The notes under the pieces: model-generated
Told to the model about the DNA's origin: nothing
Database searches by the model: none
What the model saw: the letters and a program-made list of their open reading frames with translations, nothing else
Made by a program: the position numbers and the translations under genes
Shown: positions 1 through 13,647 of the stretch, in pieces
Layout of the letters: each line of letters starts with the position of its first letter
Numbering within the stretch: position 1 is the first letter of the stretch
DNA from: Triops longicaudatus
Taxonomy: Eukaryota > Arthropoda > Branchiopoda > Notostraca > Triopsidae
Direction: 5' to 3'
Length of the DNA stretch: 64,000 nucleotides
NCBI GenBank assembly: GCA_022885665.1
Contig: JAGQDJ010000089.1
Coordinates: forward strand, 148,376-212,375

Positions 1-519
1 AAGAAACGTTGAAAGCTTAGACGAAAGGACAGTTAAAAGTTCTCCAGGCAATTCGCTGATATGATGACCTCCTGACGGAACCTCTGGGTTGCTAAGGGTA
101 TTTTTCCAATCTAAGCGCAATTTAGTTTGGCCGTACTGCACGAACTGAATTATGAATTCCCAGGTAAATGAGTCATCGCCCTGAAATAATCCAAAGAGTT
201 CGCACGTTAGCTAGCCAAACTGAGCTATAAAAGATCCTGTTAAACTTACATGCGAGACGTACTCTTCCCATAATTTGATAAGAGACTTGAAGTCCTCCAT
301 AATTTTTAAAAAGACACCTGAAACTATGATTCACATTTAAGGTTTTTGGAGTATAGTCTCCTTCCACGGTATCCACCCCACGAACGTTTATTTACACGGT
401 TGACTTCGTCGTTTTATTTCTCTGGAATTGCTTGCCAAAAAAATCACTATCTTTCTAGGACAGAAAAACAGTTTAGATTACAGCGAAAGAATCATAACAC
501 GAAAAATGAAAAGGCGGGC
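1..519. other. Noncoding left edge
   Basis: AT-rich sequence. I see no supported gene, RNA gene or repeat here. It lies downstream (on the minus strand) of the possible terminal exon at 520-666 and may include its 3' UTR. Confidence 0.4.
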
Positions 520-666
520 CTATGTTGTAAACAAGTCCACTGCCGCCGGGCTTTCTGTGATAGTATACATAGGAGTACCCGATGCTGCTGCCACCATTCC
601 AGTGCCATAAGCATTGATTTTTACAGGTAAGTAATTTGCCTGCGTAACAGGGTAGGTTTTCGGTTT
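520..666 (-). CDS. Possible 3' terminal exon of an unidentified minus-strand gene
   Basis: A 48-codon open frame reads on the minus strand from 666 to a TAG at 520-522. It is preceded by a good acceptor: a pyrimidine-rich stretch ending TCTCCAG just above 666. The peptide begins KPKTYPVTQANYLPV and ends PAAVDLFTT; its balanced composition looks more like protein than the neighbouring frames. I do not recognise the family, and no upstream exon was found, although it could lie anywhere in the following 15 kb. Overlapping frames on both strands are also open, so chance is a real alternative. Low confidence without transcript data. Confidence 0.3.
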   Translation of the reverse strand, partial: KPKTYPVTQANYLPVKINAYGTGMVAAASGTPMYTITESPAAVDLFTT

Positions 667-3600
667 CTGGAGACAATTAGAGCCGAAGCAAAAGAAGAAA
701 CAAGTTGAAGACTAGTCTCACCTCAGAATATAGTTAGAACATGGAAACGGACAGATTTAATGTATTTCTAATACTAAATGGATCAAATGAATAAGGTTTT
801 CAGAACGGGATTAACTTCATTTAGTGACTAGGTTCACATGTAACACTAGGACTTTCTACACAAATTGAACGTTAGTGGATAATAGGTACTGTAAATCGGG
901 TGTACAAGGAAAACTTTGCTAACAAGCGGGATCGACTTACAGAAAATATCGCACCAAATACAAATATTGCATGTGAAATCAATCGTAATGATCTGCTTAC
1001 TGTATTACTTCTTTCCGAACAAGAAAGGCTTCTGTGGTTTTCAAATTTATGTTCCTTGGGGAAAAAAGTGAGGAAAAGTTTTATTTTGGAGAAAATACTT
1101 TCAATTAGGCAACAATACACGAAACGCTTAGAAACCAATCCTTTTTTTAAATTTCATAATATAGTCTACCACCAGTTATCGAATTGATTTTACATGAGGC
1201 AGAAAAATCAAAGCGCCATTTTCAAGCAAGAATGTTTAAGAAGTACTTTAAGTAACTTTCGTTTCGACAGAACTTGACAAAAGGTGCTTTAGACTATCTT
1301 TAACTTATGCCGGTAAATTTTCATATGGACATTATAGGTACAGATCTACCACGAAGTAAGTTATAAATGTTTTATGGTTAATTAATGCAATATATGAAGT
1401 AGGCAAATATGTTACAGTCTTCGATAATAACAAATAATTAATCATTGCTAGGGCATTTTATTTTATTTATAGTGTTTAACATCATACGACAGTTAAGTTT
1501 CCAGAGTGGGCGAAATGTGAAAACCCGTCTACGTAATTACAATTATCCCATGATTCTCTGCTTTGGCCGTTGAATTAATTTCTAGCTTTCCATTTTTGAA
1601 AGGATAAAGACCACTTGTAGCAACTTTTGAAGAGGAAGGATAAAACAAACTTCTTCCTCACCAATGTGTTTACGGTAAAAACGTAAAGCTTTCTTATGCG
1701 TGAAGAATAATTACCATTTTCTGTTTATTTTTGTCCTTACACAATACTTATAGTGCTCTTAAGGCCTGAACGCGTTTGGAACACAAACACTTCATACCAG
1801 AAATGACTTCGTTACCACATACAGAACATCAAAATTATACCGACAAATTTTTGGATTCTGTATTATCTACAGCCACAGGCCTCTACAGGTGTCCACTGAC
1901 CTACTCTGTATAAACTCGATATAATCCATAGCTATAAGCTGCTGTCATAAGCCTATAGGAAATGCCACCAATTGTCAGAATGTTGTGAAAAGGTTGTGAT
2001 AACTGGACTTTTCTTACACACGACCAAATCTAACGAAACATTTTTTTAGGCAATCACAGTGCTTCCTCAATACAACAATGCCACAATTCTGGAACGAGTT
2101 TATTTAATTTTCGATTTAGGTTTGCTTCACAAATTGAGCTCCGAGCTAGTGAAGGCTCCAAGGATGTGGTGTGATTGACAACACATGACATGAAGAATGA
2201 GCCGTGAAAGTCACACACACGGTTATAATAATGGCCCTATGCAAATATCTCTCGAGTTCGTTACCTTCGTGAGATTCAGTGACGGCTTTTTCCGCTTTTC
2301 CTTTCCAAAACCAACAAGAAAGATAAAGTCGGGGCAACCTTCACGCAACCTCTTATCAACCTCCCTCTAACGTGTTGCTTTACAGCCGCTTTGGGGACGA
2401 TCTCTCTTTCTTTTCTCAGCTTTTACCTGACAAGGACAAGAACTTCACAATACAAGGAAAACTCGCCAACACTCACCCTGAGACATCTTTTCATCTTGCA
2501 GTTAAACGACTTGCTTTACACGTTGCTGGCGCCTAAAAGTTTGGAGTTTTGACTGATGGTTACCACCACGAAATCCATCAGGATGAAAAACCAGGAGGAA
2601 GTCCACGGGAACAGCATTCTACTAAGTAAAAATCGCTTCTTTTTCCCTCAAAACGAACTTGGAGGAAATAAGCCGTAATTCTACAAACTTTACAAAGCTC
2701 AATAGAAAAATAGTAAAATCTGAAGAATCGTACAAGGAAACGTCGTTTACGAATTAAATAATTGCGTCACTTATTATTACTTCATTTACTTGAGGTACCG
2801 CATTCTCGCCTTCTCGACTTTAATGTTTCTTTTATTAATGCTTAAAAACGCTTAGTTACCAAAATTGTTATGAAGTGAAATTATCCTAATGTTCAATTTT
2901 TCATAAAATACAGACTTCTACAGATTTGTGCCTATAATAGAATTCATTTATAGTGGAGGGAACATACATTTGTATACAGGAATTAATTTATAAAAGGAAT
3001 ATACATCTGTGAGCCTACATCAGTCATTCGTAATTCGTGTCCTTCGCTTTACCCAAGACAGCCTTCCCAATCATGTGCGCTTATTTCACACTTCTTTTCT
3101 TCATTACCAGAATTTTCAATTTTCGAACTCCAAACGTTCAATCTCGAACACTTCCAAAAATTTCGTACAAAATCTAGGAGGTTTTTATAAACTCCACTCC
3201 CACTGTTATCTTTTAGCTTATCGTATTCCATCAAAAGGAAAACGGAAGAGCATCGTCCCTCAAGATATCGACATTTGAATAGGAAAGTAGTGAGTTGGCG
3301 AAATAGGCAATAGCCTACGGAAAAATGGTTATATTTCTCTTCGATGCACTATTGTATTGTCTCCGGACGGCCTAGCCAATTTAATCTCAGCATCCAAAGG
3401 GAGGTCTTATCCACTGGTGCTCTTAGCAAGCTAGGCCTAAGAGATCACTTCGCATCATTAACCAGCCCATCATTAAGATGATGACCTTTTGTGACTTAGC
3501 TTTCTCATGCTCTCCAACGCCCACCAGTGGATCCATCGCTTCCTCTGCTTTCTCCGCCGAGCTTCTTGGCCGTATTACTCACGCCTCGCTACACTGATAT

Positions 3601-6600
3601 TACGAATTGAAATTCCACGCTACGTCATTACCACCTTTGACTCGCGCTATTGTCTTTGGTGTCCTATGCTCTCCCCTAAATAAGATCGTCAACGGTGAAG
3701 AGCGTGACAACTCCACCTTATCACTTTGTTCCAGAAAAACTTCACTTTTCAACACTTCTTTTTGTTAATGTGTCACTTAACCATTAATCAAGGTAAGAGC
3801 GAGGAGTTCCCGATATACTTGACATTTCCCACGTCTTATTTTTTATGAGGTCATTGAGTGCAGTCCAACTCACATAATCCCCAATACTTGGCGAAACCAT
3901 AAACAGCATTTAATCACCGTTTTTATATCTTTGGCTTTTGTGGGCATCTTAAGCACACAAAAAATCATTATCCATTTCTTTCTGCAGTGAAAGAAAAGGG
4001 CAAAGCGGATTACATAAATCGCTCCCCTGTCCCACACAAGCCAACGCTGCCCGAGAAAGAGGGGAATTATTTGTCTTCCAAACCGTGTATTAAAGTTTCC
4101 TAATGCAAGACATGGCTGTAAGTATCTTAGAAGATTATAAGGGCAAGACGTTTCGAGATGCAAAGGAATCATTTTCCAAGCTCTTAAGCTTTCTAGTTTT
4201 CCTTCATGTAGGCTGTGTCATACGAGGGCTTAGCCTTGACTTGTTGGCGTGATCCTAAGTTTGGGCGAGGATTTGGGGCTGGAATACAAGATTCCGGCGT
4301 CAGATTGCGCGCCCGAGTTAATAAGAAAGGTGGAAACGAACGTTTTTGGCGAAAAGATAAGCGGAAAGCGTCTCCCACAGATTTTCATACAGGGTTTTGA
4401 CGGTTAGAGCGTAAAGGTGTTGGGTGGGGGTTAGAAAGATTAACCCCCATCAAGTTCTTTACAGAAAATACAAGTTAACCCACCTCGTTTTCCCTGTTGC
4501 CGTATAATGCAGTGTATGGCCCGAGTTGAGTTGAATTTCGGTGTTCGCTCCAAAGGGAACAAGAAGGACCTATTATGTCTGCCGAATGTCAAAGCAAAAA
4601 GATCTTTTCTATTGAAGTTTTTACTTTCTTTCCAATTCTAACCCCCTCGATTCAGAGGCACAGAAGATGCTAATCAGAAAGAGGGCTTCTATCCATAGAT
4701 TGGCATCGGATGATTTGTAAGTTGGCACCTGGAATCCTTACATTCTAGAAAATCCCTTTTATGAAAAAGGCAAACCAGTTGGCTGGCCTATAAGGCTAAC
4801 TAAAATATATGGCCAGTTAGAATCGTTATAAGTGGCTCTTGAGAGAAATAGAAAAAAAAGAGTTGTTTGGATAAGTCCTTTTCTGCACTTTTCGTACGAG
4901 TGGTCAAGAGAGTTGCGGGAATCGTAGTTGGAACCATAGAGAAATGATTGAAGGAAGCTAAAAATGGGGATGCTCTTCTTGGTCCATAGTAGAAGTATAG
5001 CCACCCCATTTGAGTCAATACGCTTTTCAAAAATGGACTAGATAAACACTCCACTATCCTTAAGTGTCCACTCCTTTTACAATGAACCATTTAGGTCTTA
5101 TAATCTCAGACCTGTGTATTTGTCCAAGGTTTCTAAATAAGCAAATAGACACTTGTGTAGCGACATACTCACTGGTTTGGTCCTGGGAATGGAACTTTTG
5201 AAGACGGAGCTTCTTCCCAGAACGAACGACACATGACTACTTTTTGAACGTTTTTCCACGAACGCGGAAGAAGGTGAAATGAACTTGAAACCGCACTAAT
5301 GGGGTAGTTTTCCGGAATTTTTCAATAGGTTGCCACACTAATGGCTCTAGTGTTTATTTTTTTTATGGGTGCAAGTTCTGATTTACCAAACAATCAAGCG
5401 GAATTAATTGTTTCCCTACCCCTAATTGCATCTAACTTCTGTCGAATTTCTAGTTAACTGTTTAATGGACGATGCGTTCATAATGTCTCCAATCTGCGAA
5501 CTAATTTCCAATTACACCGACTTCTATGCAAAAATGAGTGAAAAACATTAATTTTGTACAGTTGATTGTGTGGACAGAATATTGCGATGTCTACACCCTA
5601 CGTGTGAATAATTACATTAATTCGTTTGCGTTTTAATTACATTAATTCAATTAGATTGTCTTGTGTAGAAGCTTTTCTTTACTCCATAATACTTTACATT
5701 GCATTTTTTCTTTATAACGCGTAAACTAGTAGCTTAGCTACCGAAACATTATGGGGTACGACGGGAACCTAGGCACACAGGTAACGAATTTCACATTGGA
5801 AAGTTAGTTGATTAGCTGCGAACTGGCCTTCACGAGGGGCAATGAGGGTTTTACGAACTTTCATTTAAGTTCGTTTTGAGTAATCGTTCGAGAATCCAAC
5901 TGTCCTAGGTCTAACTCTGAAAACAGAAAAGCCAAGATTTTAGATTACGATAATGTTGGGGTCGGTAGCAAACCGTAAACTGAAGTTCCATTTCAACGTA
6001 TTCTAAATTTAAATGCAATGTTATTCAAATAAACATAAAATTACAGTCCAATAGCTATTTCGTAGACCGCTATTAAACAGCTATGGTATTCAGCAGACAT
6101 TGTCTGTTTTTTTTTTTTTATTTCCCAATGTCCTCTACGTGACCATACAACAAGCATAACAAACACCGAGGACACAAGTCTTAAAACGCATGATTTCTTT
6201 TTCTCTATTTTTAACTCGAAATATTTTCGTGTACAAATGTGTATATGATTATTGAAATTACATATAATTCGTTATCATGTAAAGTTACACGTAACAATGG
6301 TAACATAACTAACTGAAGAGATCCATGTGGTTGGTTCGTTAAACAGAGGAAGAACAATATTCAACGGGTGTTCTGTGCTAATCGGATCATGCTTAAGTAG
6401 CTATTCGGAATGTCTCCAAAGTAGCCGAAGGACGTCAAAGGATACTACACACAGTAGGCGAATCGAAGGAATTTGCCTCGACAGTATTTATGAAAATACA
6501 TGCTAATACCAATGTGTGTTACTGCCTGTCGCTGTGACACGAACAGGTTCCAGGAATGCGGTAACGTTATTTCCAGACCCTAAGAGACTAAACATGACAT

Positions 6601-6726
6601 GACCAGTACAAAATTACTGTAATTCTTACCGCCGCACTCTGCATTTTTTACAAATATTTCAGTGCTATTATATGACGTTATGTGGATATAACTTACTGAT
6701 GTTTCACTTAAACCAAGTCAGAGGTA

Positions 6727-6905
6727 CTACTGCATTTTATATAGAAGAAACTCTTTGTAACGAACCTCCTGCAAAATGTCTGTTACTTCTATATAAAGTT
6801 CGTTACGTCAGTCGATATTTTTTACGGTTACACAACTTGGAAACTTCCAACCCGTCCATTGTAGCAATTTGTTATAAAGTAGTTCGTTATAGCGAGATTC
6901 CACTG
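6727..6905. mobile_element. Short nonautonomous Tigger/pogo-type element (MITE), degenerate
   Basis: The right end reads, inward on the minus strand, CAGTGGAATCTCGCTATAAC followed by GAAC. This matches the typical look of Tigger/pogo-class terminal inverted repeats and abuts a TA at 6906-6907. The left end, next to a TA at 6725-6726, is a looser copy containing CTGCATTTTATATAGAAG and then TTTGTAACGAAC. An internal inverted pair occurs as well: GTAACGAACC near 6758-6767 and AAGTTCGTTAC near 6797-6807. There is no transposase inside, and about 180 bp is a normal size for a MITE. The exact left border is uncertain. Confidence 0.5.
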
Positions 6906-9900
6906 TATTTACGAAAGAATTATTCAGAGTTACCTCCTCTATTCTGTTACCGTTCACACCAGAAAAAATAAACAAAGACTTGCACAATGTCGAATGGAAA
7001 TTAGTTTCTACGTTTGTTAAACTGCCCTTCTTCGTTGTAAAGAACAATAAAACCTGTACTAAATTTCATTCTATTTTTTTCCTATATAAAGTGGAGTCCA
7101 TTAAAAACCAAATTGGTCTGCTTTCATAAACATGTAAATATTAAATGTCTGGTTCGAAATCTTTTTTTTGTGAGGCTTATAGCTTGAAAACGCGGGCTAA
7201 TTATGGTTTGGGGAATGCGGGTTAGTTACTGAGAAGGGTGTGATCCAATTATCCCCTTGCAACTCGAGCCAAGAGGCATGTTTCTCCAAGGCACTGAAAC
7301 CAGTAACAAGTTCTCGGTTGACCAGAAGTTCTCCTTCTTGTTTTGATATGTGCATGATTAATGAAGCGAGAAAAATGAAAACCTCATCAACGGCAAGTAT
7401 CCATACAACTAAGACTCCTATGCAAATCTGTTACGATAGCCTTCTGTACCCGGGTCACGAAATTAAACGGTTTCACAAAAAGGGCCAAAACCCTTATTCT
7501 TCTTCATCAAGCCACAGTAACATATAGAATACTTAAGAACTCGAGCCCTGTACAGCAATAGCCTGGAATTGCTGTGAGGCGCGTTCTTTATAACTCACAT
7601 TTCAGCTTCCCATCTCGAGAAACTTTTAAACGTTTTAAACGGAGCACACACCTCCCCTCGTTAACCTCCCAGGTTAACAAGATGAGAAGGGTGAAATGAC
7701 ACCCTGTGGCTATCCAACAATAGGCAAAAGTTGCAATGCTCACGGGCCGCTCGCGCGTGTGTGCTGCTGAGCTGCTCATTTCCACAATACGGTTGGAAAC
7801 AATGGACCTTTTTATTTCCTCCTGGCAACAGAGAAAAGACGCTAGAAGGAATCTGAGCTTACTTCTTTTCATCCCCTTTCGAGCTTATAAAAAGAATCTT
7901 TTTCGCCCAGAAACGCTACGTCATCTAAGCATGATGGAATACTCCGGGCGAGATATTAGAAGTGTAAAAATGGCTTCGCTCCTTTTGTGAAAGGAGACAA
8001 TAGATCTGATCACGTTTGTCATAGCTTTAGCTATTTTCTCAGATTTTTGTGTGCATTTTCCCCCCTGACATTGTGTTTAACTGTGTTTCTCTAACAAAGT
8101 GCACGAACATTCCTTCTCATTAGTTATAGTTTTCTCATAGTGATCGTTCCTCTTACAAGAAAACGGAGAAGGAAGAAAAAGAAAGAAAAAAAAGGGGAAA
8201 AAGGGACCGTTGCTAATCGTCAATAAATGCACGAACGTGGCCCGTATTTTTTACGATAGAAACAGAAAAGGTTAGTGAGGGGAAAGGATAAATTTTGGAA
8301 AGAACAAGTTAATATTTTCTTTTAATTAAGCGTCCGCCCATTATCCTTTATGCAAATGAGAAGACCATACAGCACAATGGTAGTTAAGGGAAATAAAATT
8401 CCTACTCACAGTCCGAGAAACAAAAGGTTTATGGGAAAACGTTTTGCAAGCCCTAAGACCTTACAAAAAAGTTGTTTTCTCCCATCTTCTTTTATCATCT
8501 TGCTTCGCACGATCTCGCACCATCTCGCCATCCTCCTATTTTGGGATATTCGAGTTGTAAAAGACATGTATGAGACTCTTGGCAGAGAGAATTAGACAAT
8601 AAAACGTGAGACAGGTTTCTTGACTTTTGCTTGTACGCAGCAGCTTTTCATCTTAGGAAAACAAGGGAAGAAGGATACACCATACTTCCAGTCTTGTTAA
8701 GCACATAAAAAGCGGACGAACTTCTCGTGCCGGTTCTGTCGAGGCTTTTTCAGATTGAGAAGAAGAATCACCACATGCAATTAACGTCAACGCCAAGTTG
8801 TAAGCAACACGCGCGACCGAGACTTTAATGACCCGTTTACAGTCAGATTTTCTTGTCAAAAGATTTTTTTTTTTTTGCTTGGTTTCATATATTTTTTGCA
8901 TCCACAAGAATAATCTTGAGACCTGACCAATGCATATGGGTGGATTTTTGAACGTCTATGGCATTGGTAGGCCTAAAATATATAGCACCATGATCCCGAG
9001 TCGTAGAGGATTAGTCACGAAGAACCCATTTATGGTTGGGATTTGCGGCGAAAAGGTACAGAGAGCCAGGTTTCTCACCATCACTACAGGTTCCTACAAG
9101 TTCTTAACACTTTCTTTGAACGCGGGACTACACACCCCCGACAGGAAACACAGTCAAATAAAAAACTAGGATCCGAAGAAAGGTCCGCTATTCAAACGTG
9201 CCGTTTGTTTAGAGAAGTTCACCTTTTACGCTGCCTACAGTGGCGGTCTTGTGGTTTACGCGATGGATGGCTTTTCGAAAGCCTCGCGTAGGCTGAACTT
9301 CGCCGAAACCAAGACGAATTCTTTGTTAGCACAACACGGTAAACTCACAAGGACGCGTACCCGGAACACAGCGACCACCGAAGGAATAGTGCCCCTTAAT
9401 TTCAGCAACTTCTATTAATTGTTATTTAGATACTTTTTGACAATTTGTGGAAGATGTGTTTGTTATAAATACTAAAATTAAGGTTTCGTTATACGCAAAC
9501 CCCTTATGGGAGGATAACATGGGAGATATTCAGGCATCATACTGTAAAAATTTATTCGAAAATAGAACCAGTTTTCACAGTAATGTTGCCTATGGATATC
9601 TTAGGAGTGCTAGTTCATTTTTAAGGAAGAAAGAGCTGTTTCTAAATTAGTAAATTACGATTGAATTTTTGCTACGTCTTTTTACGGAAAAATGTAAATG
9701 TGGCGAACTGGTGAACTTGGCCTGTTTTCTTTTTTCTTTTAAATAAATACATAAATAAGGTGTAAAGAAAACGAAAGTGCATTTTCTAATAGGTTGATGT
9801 TAGTATTTACATTATATATGCAATACATCACATTATTCAGTGTTATTATAGTACAAGAATTTGTTTCGAAGTATAGCACCTTTCAAAGTATCACATCATG

Positions 9901-12900
9901 TCACTTGTGAATAATAGCAAAAGTAATCAAACTATTTGATAAACGACGTCACATGTGATCATTGATTTTATGATCGCTAACATTTTTCCTATTAGTACTA
10001 ACGCGAACGAAAAGTCTGACAGTTTTTTTATGAAAAAACGTTTATCACAGAAAAGACAAATAAGGATATTAACTATATTGTTATCACGGAAAAATTTCAT
10101 TCAAAAAGAAATTTAAAAAAAATGAACATGGCATGATCAAAGTACGACCGTATGTGAAACCAAACCTGATTACATAAACTTAAAATTGCACAAATAATCT
10201 TTAGAATCTTGACATTTAGAAATTCTGAAAAACGCTAGTAACCCAAATCCATTCTAGACAATATTACTTTTTCCTTACACTTGAAAAACATGGAATTTTC
10301 AAGCTGTTATTTCCAGTGAATTATTTCTTAATTCGAAACGGTACACTGCACCGCATATACTGGAATGTATGAAGTTCTCTAAGACTTGTGGGAGTGAAAA
10401 AGCGCAATTTTTAAAGGGAATATATAAGACCTGCTGGACGGAATTTTTCTTCACTTTGTACGCGTTCAAAGGACTGGAAAAGAGCGAAGCTTAAAAATTT
10501 GTTGTACCCATACACGTTTAAGTGGAAAATCGCATTGGGGTTCGCTATAAATGGTGCGAGCAACCCCTCTTGGTCAATGCTTAACACGCTCCGACACCTG
10601 GGCCAGGTGGGGGTGAAGGTGGCTCTACGAGGGCTGAGAGGGAGAGAGAACTGTAGCCTGTTTCCCCGAAGAATTCCAGTAGCCTCTGCTTTTGAGACTA
10701 TAGGGCTGGGTAGAAAAGTTTTTACCGAGGTCCAAGCGACGCGATCGAGGTGACAAATGAGTGTAACAAAGGTGTGACTGAGGGGGCACCCAAGAAACTT
10801 CTCCAATGGTTTGTTGGTCCTTTTGAGGTCTTTTCCCCATGCTTTGCTCGCGGTTCTATAGCATACACAACCCTCCCGCCCCGTCAATAGACGGAAACGA
10901 ACAAACTGAATAGAATGAAGAGAGAGCCTATTTAACACGGAGCGCGAAATCAATGAAATAAACGAAAGCCTTCCTTTTTAGAAGCCCAAGCGAACAAATG
11001 GGGGCAAATCCCTAGCCCTGTTCACAACATTCTTTCTTTACAAACTTCAGCCCTGTCACCAGGAATTCTAGTCAAAAGTTACGTTACAGTAGGTGCGGGT
11101 GGAGATGGACAATATACATCACGGGGTGCTTTGACCCCTCACTTTTTTCGTCGGTTAAGAATCTACTACACGGCCTTCTCTCCACTTACGGCTCCCATGT
11201 CAATGGAGGCCGTAATCTAATTTCTCAAGTATTCCTTTCATACACGTAATGGTACTGTTACAGAAGGTTATCTGTAATAGAATTCGTAACAAGAACTTCC
11301 CCAAATCGAGCAGTTGCCCATCTTCCAAAACTTCATTATTCCCATGAGTAATATGATTTTGTTGGCTCAAATCCACTAGAGCAAAAGCCACTGCGAGTCT
11401 TTCTTAACTTTCAACGCAATAAATCATAGAATAGTTTTCATTTTGCTAACTCACGATTTATTTGTCCAATAAATTTCATTTTTGTTGCGAACTCCACTAA
11501 ATGCATACGCAAGTTTGATTAAAAAATATTTACGTACAAACGTCCACAATTTTATAATTCAACAGAATTCCGTTTAAAAAGTTACAAAATAAGTAATCAA
11601 CAAAGACAAGCGTTATAAAGAACTCTAGTTAAAAACACTTTTTTTCAATCCCATAATTTTCTCCTCAACAGAAAATCTACGATTGCGATGGACATGCACA
11701 CGGTCCATGCATTGAACTCACTAATAGCAAAGTTTATTAAGTGAAAGAATGTAACCTATTTAAAACTTTAACAGATAGATACTACAGTGAGAACTTTTTC
11801 TACTGTTTAATATGGATACAGGTATTTCCCTTATGTCAAAAAATTTTTCTAGACATATTTTATATTTTCATAACTTCCGACTGAAATTTCACTTGTGCAT
11901 TTCATGGTTAGGTAATAGAGAGCTTTCTATGGTCGACATATGTCAAGCAAGAGTCTGATAACTAAAAAATCAGTGAATATGAAAACTTATATATACAAGC
12001 TATGCGCATAAAAGAAAAGCACAAAAATAACACACAACAAAACAATCAAGACGATGTCAAACACCTTAAAAGTACAGTTTTAAGCAACGAAACGAAATTT
12101 TACACCGAGAGATTTTAAATAAGTTTTCGTCCACGTACCTTTTTTATTTATATACTTATCAAAATTATCAAATAAATTGGGTGAAAAAATGTTGCCGATA
12201 AGAAAACTTCTCAAATTATGGTCTGAGTAATGTTTCTAGGACATAAGACGTTTTAGGTGACTCACACGGTTTCACAATTTTCGCAGAAACAAAGGGCTTC
12301 GCCAGTTTTGCTTGACTTTTGTTTGTTTACTCATTGTACTGACTTTTTCATAGCTGTTAGACTAACCGAAAGTCAGAAAATCATTGCAGGATCTGTGCAG
12401 GACACCACTAGCTGTGGTTAGCGGAATTCATTTTCCCATGCATGGGAAAATTTTGGTGTTTAAATTTCCCTCTTTTAATTTTCCCTTAAAAAAAGAGTTC
12501 CCTCGAAAAATTGTGGCAATTGACTTCGTTTTACCACAAATGCAATGAGCCAATCAGCTTTTTCTGTAACATCTTTGTACAGTACGTCATTTACGAATCT
12601 CCATGGTTTCCTTTCTTCTATAAAAAGGAACAAAAGACGTAACCTCCGTGTGAACAAAAATGAAGCAAACGGAACGGGCCACTTTTTTATTTCCTTTTAA
12701 TATAAGAGAAGGATAAAAAAGGCTGACGGCAATTCTTGAGCACCCACCCTTGATTATCATTATGAGGTAGCTGCGCCACTTCATTATCTGGCCAAATGGC
12801 GTTACCGAAAGGAGAAAAGTGAACTTTCGGTCTCGTTGTCAGGTAGCAAAGACCACTTGGTTGACTTCAAACAATAGTTTTACACCTCTTGTTGGAAAAC

Positions 12901-13573
12901 ATGGTTTCTTTATTTCATTCCTTCGTATTTTCTCTCAATCCGCTTTGCGGGTTCCGCGCAACCCCTTTAAATAGAATTTTTAGACGGAAGACACGGTTTT
13001 GTGACTTTTGTCACCGTTTTTCCGCATGGTAAGCCGCCTTTTCTTCCTCTTTTACGTTTTTTTTTTTCTTCTGAAAAGATCGCTTCCGCTGCTACTTCTG
13101 ATCCCCTTAAAACTTGTTTTCCCAGCAGTAAGCTACACACCTTCATAAATGCAATACCGTTGGCTCTATTCATTAGCAGGTCATCCTCCAACTATTTGTC
13201 GCTTCAGGAAAACTTTGGCCTCCCAGACAAACGATTTTTTTATTTCTTTCTCGGTAACACCTTGTATGGTTTCTTACGAGCCGTGAAAACACTGCAGGCT
13301 AATATATTTAATAAGGTTATTTGGTTTTTACGATGTAATGTTAGCCTATTTGGACAATCTAATTAATGATAAAATAAGGCCGACAGTGTGCAATCTCGTA
13401 TATATCAAATGCAAATGGCGAGTTCTTTCCAATGCCTCATAAAATGTCCTTTCTGACTAAAACATTAAAATTGTTATATGCGTAATTTTCTATCATGCGA
13501 TGATTGAAATTCCTTACATAAAAAACCCAGTAAAATATGTAACATATGAAATAAATTGTATAATTCAAACTTC

Positions 13574-13647
13574 AAATAATCAAATTTAGTTACGGCAACG
13601 AGCAAAGCTCACGCCGATGAAAGTAATAAATAATCAAATTTAGTTAC
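13574..13647. repeat. Pair of 20 bp direct repeats
   Basis: The 20-mer AAATAATCAAATTTAGTTAC occurs at 13574-13593 and again at 13628-13647. The 34 bp between the copies includes the small palindrome GAGCAAAGCTC. No gene is present. It could be a slippage duplication or a repeat flanking a short insertion. Confidence 0.7.

Noticed and set aside
346..630. 94-codon plus-strand ORF at the left edge
   Set aside because: Composition (clusters of His, Cys and Arg) looks like the antisense shadow of the candidate minus-strand exon at 520-666.
7150..7170. GGTTCGAAATC as a tRNA T-arm
   Set aside because: No matching acceptor stem, anticodon arm or D-arm upstream; only the motif is present.
7240..9650. 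Several 60-95 codon ORFs in the desert as small genes
   Set aside because: Overlapping, both strands, no domains, no consistent start or splice context.
10411..10953. 180-codon minus-strand ORF as a gene
   Set aside because: No recognisable domain, no splice partners, and competing open frames on both strands in a GC-richer patch; kept only as a low-interest finding.
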